Shown: piece after piece, positions 5,954-12,325 of the stretch
How the letters are laid out: each line of letters begins with the position of its first letter
How positions within the stretch are numbered: position 1 is the stretch's first letter
NCBI GenBank assembly: GCA_000717735.1
Contig: JOBE01000091.1
Span: 1-16,518, forward strand
Origin: Streptomyces griseoluteus
GTDB lineage: Bacteria; Actinomycetota; Actinomycetes; Streptomycetales; Streptomycetaceae
DNA length: 16,518 bases
Direction: 5' to 3'
Made by a program: the position numbers and the translations under genes
Notes under the pieces: generated by a model
Seen by the model: only the letters and a program-made list of their open reading frames with translations
Database searches by the model: none
Told to the model about the DNA's origin: nothing

Positions 5954-7063
5954 ATGGCGGACGCCAAGGTCATTCCGTTCGACGACGACCGGTCACGGGC
6001 CCGGCGGCGGCCCGCCCGTGCCGACGGCGAGGCGGCGGCCGTACGGGCCCTCCCGGGGCCGCAGCAGGGCCCTGAGGAGCCGGAGGGGGGCCGTGAGGGC
6101 CCGGACGGCCTGCCGGGCGCCTGGGGCGGTCGTGAGGCCGGTACGGGGACCAGGGCCGAGCACGAGGCCGAGGTCGCTTTCGGCACGAGTTCTGAAGGCG
6201 GGGCCGAGGAGGGTGCCGGGGCCGGAGGCTGGGAGCGGCGGCTCGCCGGCGGGCTCGCGTTCCTGCGGCGCCGTATCACCGGCGACTACGAGGTCGACGA
6301 GTTCGGCTACGACGAGGAGCTCACCGACCAGGTCCTGATGTCGCTGCTGCGCCCGCTGTACGAGAAGTACTTCCGGGTGGAGGTGAAGGGCGTCGAGAAC
6401 ATCCCCGCGGAGGGCGGGGCGCTGATCGTCGCCAACCACTCGGGGACCGTGCCGCTCGACGGGCTGATGATGCAGGTCGCCGTCCACGACCACCATCCGG
6501 CCGGACGGCACCTGCGGCTGCTCGCCGCCGATCTGGTCTTCGTGCTGCCGATCGTCAACGAGCTGGCCCGGAAGGCCGGTCACACGCTGGCCTGCGCGGA
6601 GGACGCGGAGCGGTTGCTGCGGGCCGGCGAGATCGTCGGGGTGATGCCGGAGGGCTTCAAGGGGATCGGGAAGCCGTTCGGGGAGCGGTACAAGCTCCAG
6701 CGGTTCGGCCGGGGCGGGTTCGTCTCGACGGCGCTGCGGGCCGGGGTGCCGATCGTTCCCTGCTCGATCGTCGGGGCCGAGGAGATATACCCGATGATCG
6801 GGAACGCCAGAACGGTGGCGCGGGTGCTCGGCTTCCCGTACTTCCCGCTCACGCCGACCTTCCCCTGGCTGGGGCCGGTCGGGGCGCTGCCGCTGCCGAC
6901 GAAGTGGACGATCCAGTTCGGCGAGCCGATCCCGACGGACTCGTACGCGCCGGAGGCGGCGGAGGACCCGATGCTGATGTTCAACCTGACGGATCAGGTG
7001 CGGGAGCAGATCCAGCACACGCTCTACAAGCTGCTCGTGCAGCGGCGGTCGGTGTTCTTCTGA
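5954..7063 (+). CDS. PlsC/MGAT-like lysophospholipid-type acyltransferase
   Basis: This 369-aa protein has a conserved acyltransferase domain (about 140-330) preceded by a ~95-residue disordered Gly/Glu/Pro-rich extension. The catalytic motif is VANHSGTVPLDG (His162 and Asp169). The six residues between His and Asp, rather than the PlsC four, resemble the monoacylglycerol/diacylglycerol acyltransferase-like branch. MPEGFKGIGKPFGERYKLQRFGRGG (231-255) is the substrate-phosphate-binding block, and VPIVPCSIVGAEE follows. It probably acylates a glycerolipid at the inner membrane face. The ribosome-binding site GAGGAG (5937-5942) overlaps the SDR stop codon, so the two are co-translated. The mycobacterial equivalent (Rv0502, from memory) also follows the SDR gene. 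The acyl acceptor is unknown. Confidence 0.87.
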   Translation: MADAKVIPFDDDRSRARRRPARADGEAAAVRALPGPQQGPEEPEGGREGPDGLPGAWGGREAGTGTRAEHEAEVAFGTSSEGGAEEGAGAGGWERRLAGGLAFLRRRITGDYEVDEFGYDEELTDQVLMSLLRPLYEKYFRVEVKGVENIPAEGGALIVANHSGTVPLDGLMMQVAVHDHHPAGRHLRLLAADLVFVLPIVNELARKAGHTLACAEDAERLLRAGEIVGVMPEGFKGIGKPFGERYKLQRFGRGGFVSTALRAGVPIVPCSIVGAEEIYPMIGNARTVARVLGFPYFPLTPTFPWLGPVGALPLPTKWTIQFGEPIPTDSYAPEAAEDPMLMFNLTDQVREQIQHTLYKLLVQRRSVFF

Positions 7064-7098
7064 GCGGTCGGGCTCTTCCGAGTCTGTGCCGGGCATGG

Positions 7099-7137
7099 AA
7101 GAAGGGGCGCCCCCCGTCCGTGGGGGCGCCCCTTCTT
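7099..7137. terminator. Bidirectional terminator between the acyltransferase gene and rsbN
   Basis: A perfect 16-bp stem (7099-7114 with 7122-7137) with a 7-nt loop has A/G-rich and T/C-rich outer arms, so it ends in a pyrimidine stretch on both strands. It lies between two converging genes: 36 nt after the acyltransferase stop and 4 nt past the rsbN stop. Confidence 0.9.
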
Positions 7138-7141
7138 CTTG

Positions 7142-8377
7142 CTAGCGAGCGTCCTCGCTGTCGATGCCGAGGCCTGGAAGGAGGCCCGGCAGGAGTGGCG
7201 GAAGGGTGACGTCCGGCATGTCGGGTGTCGCCTGGTCGCCCGAAGGGGCCGTCGGCGTGCCGGTCGGGGAGGGCTTGAGCAGTCCGCCGGCGCTGCCGCC
7301 GAGGAGACCGTCGTCCTCCGGTGAGCCGGTGCCGCTGTCCGCGCTCGGGCTGGTGCCCGTGCTCGGACCGGACGTGCTCGGCGGTGCGGAGTGGCTGCCC
7401 GACGGGGTCGCCTCCTTCGCGGACGGCGGGCTCTGCGTGCCCGTGCCCTGGGAGCCCCTCGGCGCACTGGGGCTGCCGCTGGGGCCCTCCGAGCCGATCG
7501 CGCCCCTCTCAGGGGTGCGGGGAAGCACCGACTGGAGCGGTTCGACCTCTTCGTTCATGGCGTCGAAGACGTGCGTCACCTCGCTCCCGACATCCGCCAG
7601 CTGGACGGGGAGCCGGTCGCGGAGGCCGTTCCAGGTGCCCCGGTGGGCCTGGGCGAAGGAGTTGAGCCGGGCCATCGGGGCGATCTCGCCGTCCCGCTGG
7701 TACGCCTGGCGGAGCAGGCGGTGGCCTTCGCTGGCGTCGTGCTTCATTCCGCCCAGGACGCGGCGGATCTCGCTGAGCGACTCGTGGTCGAGGTCGCCCG
7801 AGCGGCCCCGCTCCATGAGCCGGCGGGCCTCGCTGAGGCGGGTGGACGCCTGGTCGAGGTAGATGCCGCCGCGGTCCGCGTCGTCGTCGGCCATGCCCAG
7901 CTTGATGTCCTCCATGCCTCGCTTGAGCCCGTAGAGCGAGTCACCGGGTAGCGCGTCGGAGCTGGCCGCGGCCACTCCGCCGAAGGCGCCCGCCGCCACG
8001 CCGACCGTGAGGCCGCCCGCGGCGAGGCCCTTGGACCAGCGGGAACGGGGGCGCAGTTTCCGCAGTGGGGACGCCCGGTGGGCGCCCTTGCTGCTGGACC
8101 GCTGCTCGGGCACCGAAGGCCCGGCTGCTGCGCTCCCCTCCGCGAGCATCGCTTCCATGGCGGCGACGAGCTGGGCTCGCTGCACCACCTTGACCTCGGG
8201 GTCCAGCTGTGGCTTCGGCAGTTCGCCGAGACCGTTCGCCAAGGCCAACAGTCGTCCATGCTCGGCCGGTTCGGCCGGGGCATCGGACTGGTCTGCCGCC
8301 GCGCCCTCGGACGCCCGGTCCTCCAGGGCCTGGGCGAAGGCGTTCGCCCGCCGGTGCGCCGATACGTTCGCGATCAC
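7142..8377 (-). CDS. rsbN: RsbN, membrane anti-sigma factor of sigma-BldN
   Basis: This 411-aa single-pass membrane protein has a short cytoplasmic N-terminal domain (1-~110) that begins MIANVSAHRRANAFAQAL and in known RsbN binds sigma-BldN. A basic segment (LRKLRPRSRWSKG) precedes one hydrophobic helix (about 117-140). Outside the membrane is a DUF5667-like helical domain starting SSDALPGDSLYGLKRGMED, then a 130-residue Pro/Ser/Thr/Gly tail. The start is GTG 8377: AGGAGG (8387-8392 on the - strand) is 8-9 nt upstream. GTG 8386, three codons earlier, touches this ribosome-binding site and is unlikely. It lies downstream of bldN on the same strand, with a sigma-BldN-like promoter between them, giving negative feedback. 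How the outer domain signals is not visible. Confidence 0.92.
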   Translation of the reverse strand: MIANVSAHRRANAFAQALEDRASEGAAADQSDAPAEPAEHGRLLALANGLGELPKPQLDPEVKVVQRAQLVAAMEAMLAEGSAAAGPSVPEQRSSSKGAHRASPLRKLRPRSRWSKGLAAGGLTVGVAAGAFGGVAAASSDALPGDSLYGLKRGMEDIKLGMADDDADRGGIYLDQASTRLSEARRLMERGRSGDLDHESLSEIRRVLGGMKHDASEGHRLLRQAYQRDGEIAPMARLNSFAQAHRGTWNGLRDRLPVQLADVGSEVTHVFDAMNEEVEPLQSVLPRTPERGAIGSEGPSGSPSAPRGSQGTGTQSPPSAKEATPSGSHSAPPSTSGPSTGTSPSADSGTGSPEDDGLLGGSAGGLLKPSPTGTPTAPSGDQATPDMPDVTLPPLLPGLLPGLGIDSEDAR

Positions 8378-8507
8378 TGGCGGCACCTCCTCTCGTCATG
8401 ACGGTCGACTCCCCGGGGTGTCCGGAAGGTTGCACACCTTGAGCGCATCCACACGAAAGAGTGAGTGGCTGCGGACATGGCGTGTCCACAGGGAGCCTGC
8501 ATCCCGC

Positions 8508-8536
8508 ACAACGAGCGGCGCGGCACTTGGGTTACG
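8508..8536 (-). promoter_or_regulatory. Sigma-BldN-like promoter upstream of rsbN
   Basis: On the - strand CGTAAC (8536-8531) and CGTTGT (8513-8508) are separated by 17 nt. The sigma-BldN consensus I recall from chaplin, rodlin and rsbN promoters is CGTAAC, about 16 nt, then CGTTGA. Transcription would start near 8500, leaving a ~120-nt leader to the rsbN start. Confidence 0.6.
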
Positions 8537-8675
8537 CGCGAAAGATGATCGGACCAGTGCGTCATCGGGGCGTCACCGACTGTGAGTTGGGCGGGGGCAG
8601 TGGTGGCGTGGGGGGAGGAGGGGCGGTGGGGCCGCCGACCGGGGCGTGGGCGCGCGTGTGGGGGGCGCGAACCGG

Positions 8676-9461
8676 TCAGCGGGCGTCGTCCGGGAGAAGA
8701 CGGGCCAGGGTGCGGACCGCCCGGTACTGGAGGGTCTTGATGGCGCCCTCGTTCTTCCCCATCACGCGGGCGGTCTCGGCGACCGAGAGGCCCTGGAGGA
8801 AGCGCAGGGTCACGCACTCCTGCTGCTGGGGGTTGAGGCGGCGGACCGCGTCGAGGAGGGCGGCGTTGGAGAGGGACTCCAGGACGGAGTCCTCGGGGCT
8901 GCGCTCGACCTCGTTGGCGTCGAGCATCTCGCCGGTGGTGACTTCGAGGCGGAAGCGGCTGGACTTGAAGTGGTCGGCGACCAGGTTCCTGGCGATGGTG
9001 ACGAGCCAGGCACCGAAGTCGCGGCCCTGCCAGGTGAAGGTGGAGATCCGGCGCAGGGCGCGCAGGAACGTCTCGCTGGTGAGGTCCTCCGCCGTCGCCT
9101 TCCCGCCGACGCGGTAGTAGATGTAGCGGTAGACGGTGTCGCTGTACTGGTCGTACAGACGGCCGAAGGCATCGGCCTCGCCCGCCTGGGCGCGCTCGAC
9201 CAGGTCCATCATGCGGGCGCTGTCGCTGTCGGCGGTGGGGCGGCGTGCGGGGGTCGAGGTTCCGGATCGGGCGCTGCGTCTGCCCACGGCGGCGCCGCCG
9301 TCGGCCAGGGCATAGCAAGGGCCGGCGGGTGCCGGTGCGGCGAAGGCGAAGGCGGGGACAGGGCCGGCGTACGCGGTGGGGACGAAGCCGCGCAAGTGGT
9401 CGAGGACCGTTGCGCGCAGCGTAGCCAGGCCCGAGGTGTCAACCCCGACGTGTGGGTACAC
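8676..9461 (-). CDS. bldN: Sigma-BldN, developmental ECF sigma factor (with pro-sequence)
   Basis: This 261-aa ECF sigma factor has region 2 at about residues 85-155 (LYDQYSDTVYRYIYYRVGG, AEDLTSETFLRALR, FGAWLVTIARNLVADHFK). Region 4 is at about 195-258 (LNPQQQECVTLRFLQGLSVAETARVMGKNEGAIKTLQYRAVRTL). Residues 1-83 are an extra N-terminal segment starting MYPHVGVD; in S. coelicolor such a segment is removed by proteolysis to release active sigma. BldN directs bldM and the chaplin/rodlin genes for aerial hyphae. The start GTG 9461 has GGGAG 4-8 nt upstream. rsbN lies 298 nt downstream. In S. coelicolor bldN is repressed by BldD; I cannot find a full BldD palindrome here. The upstream region (up to 9885) is long and AT-enriched near 9585-9630. 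Confidence 0.96.
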   Translation of the reverse strand: MYPHVGVDTSGLATLRATVLDHLRGFVPTAYAGPVPAFAFAAPAPAGPCYALADGGAAVGRRSARSGTSTPARRPTADSDSARMMDLVERAQAGEADAFGRLYDQYSDTVYRYIYYRVGGKATAEDLTSETFLRALRRISTFTWQGRDFGAWLVTIARNLVADHFKSSRFRLEVTTGEMLDANEVERSPEDSVLESLSNAALLDAVRRLNPQQQECVTLRFLQGLSVAETARVMGKNEGAIKTLQYRAVRTLARLLPDDAR

Positions 9462-9632
9462 GGGACTCCCAGAGGCAGAGCTTCCATCACGTGCAGTGCG
9501 GGACCGTTCACTCGTCGTGGCGACGTGAGGGGTCCTTTGTGCGTCTGAGGAGAATAACGCTTCGTACAGGCGGCGCTACACCCAGTTGCTCAAATCACCG
9601 TTTACGTCGGTTCTATTACTAGTTGTAGTCGG

Positions 9633-9657
9633 AATCGCTCGCTATTCGCGAGCGGTT
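9633..9657. repeat. Perfect 7-bp inverted repeat (stem-loop) upstream of bldN
   Basis: CGCTCGC (9636-9642) pairs with GCGAGCG (9648-9654) around TATTC. The stem extends to 10 pairs (9633-9657) with one G-T. It has no T tail. It could be an operator in the bldN promoter region or a boundary element. Confidence 0.6.
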
Positions 9658-9827
9658 GTTGATCGGTTTGGTTTCGGGTGTGACTGTGTGCGCGCTGCGT
9701 TGTGCTCAAGTGCGGGACGCGTGAGTGATCGGGGCCGCTGCGGGGTAAGGAGGCCCGAATGCCTGGGAGTCGACCTGTGCGGTGCTGTTCGACCACGGAT
9801 GGGTGAGGGCGCCTGGTCCCGGGTTGT

Positions 9828-9866
9828 CGCAGATGATCGCAGCCGAAACGTATCGGCAGATCTGCG
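9828..9866 (-). terminator. Candidate stem-loop terminator after the HAD-IB gene
   Basis: CGCAGAT (9828-9834) pairs with ATCTGCG (9860-9866), and inside it GCCGA (9842-9846) pairs with TCGGC (9853-9857). The structure starts 19 nt beyond the HAD-IB stop codon on the - strand. No T tract follows, as is common for Streptomyces terminators, so this is tentative. Confidence 0.35.
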
Positions 9867-9885
9867 GGGAGGAGCGGCCCCGACC

Positions 9886-10842
9886 TCAGTGGCGGCGGCG
9901 GTGCAGGGCGACCGCGGCGGCCGTGCCGCCGGCCAGGGCGCCCAGGCCCGCGGCGGCGGGGATGCCGACCTTGGCGGCCTTGCGGCCGGTCCGGTAGTCG
10001 CGCAGCCGCCAGTCCAGGTCCTTCGCGTGCCGGCGGAGCTTGGTGTCCGGGTTGATCGCGTACGGGTGCCCGACGAGCGAGAGCATCGGGATGTCGTTGT
10101 GCGAGTCGCTGTACGCGGCGCAGCGGGCCAGGTCGAGGCCCTCGGCGGCGGCGAGCGCCCGTACCGCCTCGGCCTTGGCGGGGCCGTGCAGGGGCTCGCC
10201 GACCAGCTTGCCCGTATAGACGCCGTCCACGGACTCGGCGACGGTGCCGAGCGCGCCGGTCAGGCCGAGCCGCCGGGCGATGATCGTGGCGGTCTCGACC
10301 GGAGCGGCCGTGACCAGCCAGACCTTCTGGCCCGCGTCCAGGTGCGCCTGGGCCAGGCCGCGGGTGCCGGGCCAGATGCGGTCGGCCATGTACTCGTCGT
10401 AGATCTCCTCGCCGATCGTCATCAGCTCGGAGACGCGGTGGCCCTTGACGATGGACAGGGCGCTGTCGCGGGCGTCCTGCATGTGTTCGGGGTCCTCGAC
10501 GCCGGCCAGCCGGAACCAGGCCTGCTGCCAGGCGAAGCGGGCCAGTTCGCGGCGCTGGAAGAACTTCCTCTTGTAGAGGCCGCGGCCGAAGTGGAAGATC
10601 GCGGCGCCCTGCATGACGGTGTTGTCGAGGTCGAAGAACGCCGCTGCCCGTACGTCGCCGGCGACCGGGAACTCGGGCTCGGGCGGCGCCTCGGCCTCCG
10701 TGGTCGCGGCCGCCTCCTCCTCCCGCTCCCGTTCCAGCTGGAGCGAGGTCTTGCGCGCTGCCTCGGCAGCGGCCTCGCCTGCGAGGACGCTGCGCGCGGT
10801 GGCGGAGCGCCTGCGGGGGGTGAGCCATCCCAGAGCGGCCAT
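9886..10842 (-). CDS. HAD-IB family phosphatase (SerB1-like) with C-terminal membrane segment
   Basis: This is a 318-aa HAD subfamily IB hydrolase. Motif I is AFFDLDNTVMQG (nucleophile Asp71, Asp73). Motif II is LVTAAP (Thr178), the motif III Lys is near 223 (GPAKAEA), and motif IV is AYSDSHNDIPML (Asp246, Asp250). Residues 20-60 are a charged Ala/Glu-rich linker. The C-terminus carries one hydrophobic helix (VGIPAAAGLGALAGGTAAAVAL, about 292-313) followed by HRRRH, so the protein is probably tail-anchored. Homologues are called SerB-like phosphoserine phosphatase (serB1, Rv0505c in mycobacteria) or CicA-like; the true substrate is unclear. ATG 10842 is preferred over the upstream GTG 10905 because TATGCT lies 6 nt before it, again a leaderless arrangement. 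It is divergent from the glutaredoxin-like gene. Confidence 0.87.
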   Translation of the reverse strand: MAALGWLTPRRRSATARSVLAGEAAAEAARKTSLQLEREREEEAAATTEAEAPPEPEFPVAGDVRAAAFFDLDNTVMQGAAIFHFGRGLYKRKFFQRRELARFAWQQAWFRLAGVEDPEHMQDARDSALSIVKGHRVSELMTIGEEIYDEYMADRIWPGTRGLAQAHLDAGQKVWLVTAAPVETATIIARRLGLTGALGTVAESVDGVYTGKLVGEPLHGPAKAEAVRALAAAEGLDLARCAAYSDSHNDIPMLSLVGHPYAINPDTKLRRHAKDLDWRLRDYRTGRKAAKVGIPAAAGLGALAGGTAAAVALHRRRH

Positions 10843-10982
10843 GTCGTGAGCATAGCCAGTCTGTTCGGTACTTCCCGACTTGTGACGATGCCGCGGCGTG
10901 AACACTTCGGGGCTCCCCTGTTAATCGGGTCCCGTCCGGTGGTGGCGGTCCCGCGCCCGGTCGGCGGGACAGAATGGACGCC
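10843..10982. promoter_or_regulatory. Divergent promoter region between the HAD-IB and glutaredoxin-like genes
   Basis: On the - strand TATGCT (10854-10849) lies 6 nt before ATG 10842. On the + strand CAGAAT (10970-10975) lies 7 nt before ATG 10983. Both genes therefore appear leaderless, with ~115 bp between the two -10 boxes. No operator is recognised. Confidence 0.5.
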
Positions 10983-11258
10983 ATGTTCGGACGGACGAAG
11001 AAGAAGACGACGGACGCCGGGTCGCGCACGGTGACGCTGATCGGCAAGCCGGGCTGTCACCTCTGTGACGACGCCCGCGCGGTGATCGAGGCCGTGTGCG
11101 CGGAGACGGGGGCATCCTGGGAGGAGAAGGACATCACGCGCGACGAGGAGCTCTACCGGGCGTACTGGGAGCAGATCCCCGTCGTTCTGATCGACGGCGA
11201 GCAGCACACCTTCTGGCGCGTGGACGCCGGGCGGCTCCGGCGTGAACTGGGTGGGTGA
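10983..11258 (+). CDS. Glutaredoxin-like thiol-disulfide protein (DUF836 family)
   Basis: This 91-aa thioredoxin-fold protein has the redox motif GKPGCHLCDDAR (Cys25-His-Leu-Cys28), then the cis-proline loop EQIPVVLIDGEQ (Pro66) and a short C-terminal helix. The predicted role is cytoplasmic dithiol oxidoreductase, probably reduced by mycothiol or thioredoxin reductase; the partner is unknown. ATG 10983 is chosen because the -10-like CAGAAT is 7 nt upstream; ATG 10974 (three codons longer) overlaps that box. A homologue sits just ahead of hemA in mycobacteria (Rv0508, from memory). Its closeness to the redox sensor Rex is suggestive, but the 272-nt gap with its own promoters means it is not in the rex operon. 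Confidence 0.86.
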   Translation: MFGRTKKKTTDAGSRTVTLIGKPGCHLCDDARAVIEAVCAETGASWEEKDITRDEELYRAYWEQIPVVLIDGEQHTFWRVDAGRLRRELGG

Positions 11259-11387
11259 CCGAAAGGCGGTTACCATCGTGGACGTTTTGTTAGGTTTCGG
11301 GGGCGCTGTCATGAGGAGTGTGTGCGGTTTTGCCCCCTTCGGGTTCTCAACGCGCTGACGTGCTCCTTGGTTCCGTGGCAACGGGAA

Positions 11388-11418
11388 CCGGCCGCGTGAC
11401 CCCGGTCACTTTGGCCGG
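11388..11418 (+). promoter_or_regulatory. Crp-like palindrome within a larger inverted repeat upstream of rex
   Basis: GTGACCCCGGTCAC (11396-11409) fits the Streptomyces Crp consensus GTG-N6-GNCAC that I recall. It is flanked by the inverted arms CCGGCC (11388-11393) and GGCCGG (11413-11418). Its centre is about 70 bp upstream of the inferred rex transcription start, a position typical of Crp activation. Crp binding itself is untested. Confidence 0.4.
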
Positions 11419-11434
11419 ACAAAACGGACACCAT

Positions 11435-11456
11435 CTTTGTGCACGCGTTCACAAAG
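11435..11456 (+). promoter_or_regulatory. Rex operator (ROP) controlling rex-hemACD
   Basis: A 22-bp palindrome with a single mismatch pair contains TGTGCACGCGTTCACA (11438-11453), close to the Rex consensus TGTGAACGCGTTCACA. It covers the probable -35. S. coelicolor Rex is known to repress its own rex-hemACD operon and to be released by NADH. Confidence 0.93.
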
Positions 11457-11465
11457 ACATAGCCT
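11437..11465 (+). promoter_or_regulatory. rex promoter (TTGTGC-N17-TAGCCT)
   Basis: TTGTGC (11437-11442) and TAGCCT (11460-11465) have a 17-nt spacer, so the start would be near 11472 and the leader ~60 nt. The operator overlaps the -35, allowing NADH-responsive repression. The published S. coelicolor operon also has a second, further promoter; I cannot place it here. Confidence 0.65.
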
Positions 11466-11530
11466 GCATTCGACGGGGCGGTCTTGGGACATATGGCCGC
11501 CTGCAGCCCCGCTCATCCCGCAGGAGCACC

Positions 11531-12325
11531 GTGGCAACTGGCCGAACTCACCGACCGGCGACCCGTAGCCGAGGAATTCCCGAGGCCACCGTCGCCCGGC
11601 TTCCGCTGTATCTGCGCGCACTGACCGCGCTCTCGGAGCGTTCCGTACCCACGGTCTCCTCCGAGGAGCTCGCGGCCGCGGCGGGCGTCAACTCCGCGAA
11701 GCTGCGCAAGGACTTCAGCTATCTCGGCTCCTACGGCACCCGTGGGGTCGGCTACGACGTCGAGTACCTCGTCTACCAGATCTCCCGCGAGCTCGGGCTC
11801 ACCCAGGACTGGCCGGTCGTCATCGTCGGCATCGGTAACCTCGGCGCCGCGCTCGCCGGCTACGGCGGCTTCGCCTCCCGTGGCTTCCGCGTCGCCGCGC
11901 TGATCGACGCCGACCCCGCCATGACCGGCAAGCCGGTCGCCGGGATCCCCGTCCAGCACAGCGACGACCTCGAGAAGATCATCGAGGAGGACGGCGTCTC
12001 CATCGGCGTCATCGCGACCCCGGCCGGCGTCGCCCAGCAGGTCTGCGACCGGCTCGTGGCCGCCGGAGTCACCTCCATCCTCAACTTCGCCCCCACCGTG
12101 CTCTCCGTGCCCGACGGCGTGGACGTACGCAAGGTCGACCTCTCCATCGAGCTGCAGATCCTCGCCTTCCACGAGCAGCGCAAGGCGGGCGAGGAGTCGA
12201 ACGCCGAGGCCGCGGCCGAGGCGGAGACCGCCGCCGCCGTCGCGCCGCCGGCCCCCCGTGGTGGAACCACGGGCGGCAGCCGCAAGGGACCCGACGGGGA
12301 CGTCCCCGCCGTGATGCCGGCATGA
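11531..12325 (+). CDS. rex: Redox-sensing transcriptional repressor Rex
   Basis: This 264-aa protein has an N-terminal winged helix (residues 18-75: LPLYLRALTAL, VNSAKLRKDFSYLGSYGTRGVGY) and a Rossmann NADH-binding domain (GIGNLGAAL at 100-108, IDADP at 125-129). It ends in the swapped C-terminal helix (about 205-218) plus an Ala/Gly-rich tail not needed for the fold. Rex dimers bind ROP sites and leave when NADH/NAD+ rises, as in oxygen limitation. GTG 11531 has AGGAG 4 nt upstream and gives the family length. The longer reading frame upstream would include its own operator, so I reject it. Its TGA overlaps the hemA ATG (ATGA), so rex and hemA are translationally coupled. A ROP site lies 75 nt upstream. 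Confidence 0.97.
   Translation: MATGRTHRPATRSRGIPEATVARLPLYLRALTALSERSVPTVSSEELAAAAGVNSAKLRKDFSYLGSYGTRGVGYDVEYLVYQISRELGLTQDWPVVIVGIGNLGAALAGYGGFASRGFRVAALIDADPAMTGKPVAGIPVQHSDDLEKIIEEDGVSIGVIATPAGVAQQVCDRLVAAGVTSILNFAPTVLSVPDGVDVRKVDLSIELQILAFHEQRKAGEESNAEAAAEAETAAAVAPPAPRGGTTGGSRKGPDGDVPAVMPA

Larger units (their letters stand above)
9462..9885 (-). promoter_or_regulatory. bldN upstream regulatory region (424 nt with no confident gene)
   Basis: This gap between bldN and the HAD-IB gene holds several structures. In the likely bldN leader, CGTCG-TGG-CGACG (9513-9525) forms a hairpin, TCACTC (9508-9513) resembles a BldD half-site, and there is a CACGTG palindrome (9488-9493). The stretch 9585-9635 is unusually AT-rich for this genome and probably contains the bldN promoter, but I cannot assign -10/-35 boxes with confidence. 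A stem-loop at 9633-9657 and another at 9828-9866 lie further upstream. On the + strand a perfect AAGGAGG is followed by a tiny ORF. Confidence 0.55.

Noticed and set aside
9586..11034. 482-codon open frame on the + strand
   Set aside because: It is the complement of the HAD-IB gene, whose motifs are clear on the - strand; the protein reads as low-complexity Arg/Gly/Ala.
11278..11358. 26-codon ORF with a TTA codon upstream of rex (possible bldA-dependent leader peptide)
   Set aside because: No ribosome-binding site before GTG 11278, and a -10-like TACCAT ends only 1 nt before it; too short to support.
11318..11530. Extended N-terminus for Rex from GTG 11318, preceded by AGGAG
   Set aside because: It would place the Rex operator and promoter inside the coding region and make Rex longer than the family; GTG 11531 has its own AGGAG.
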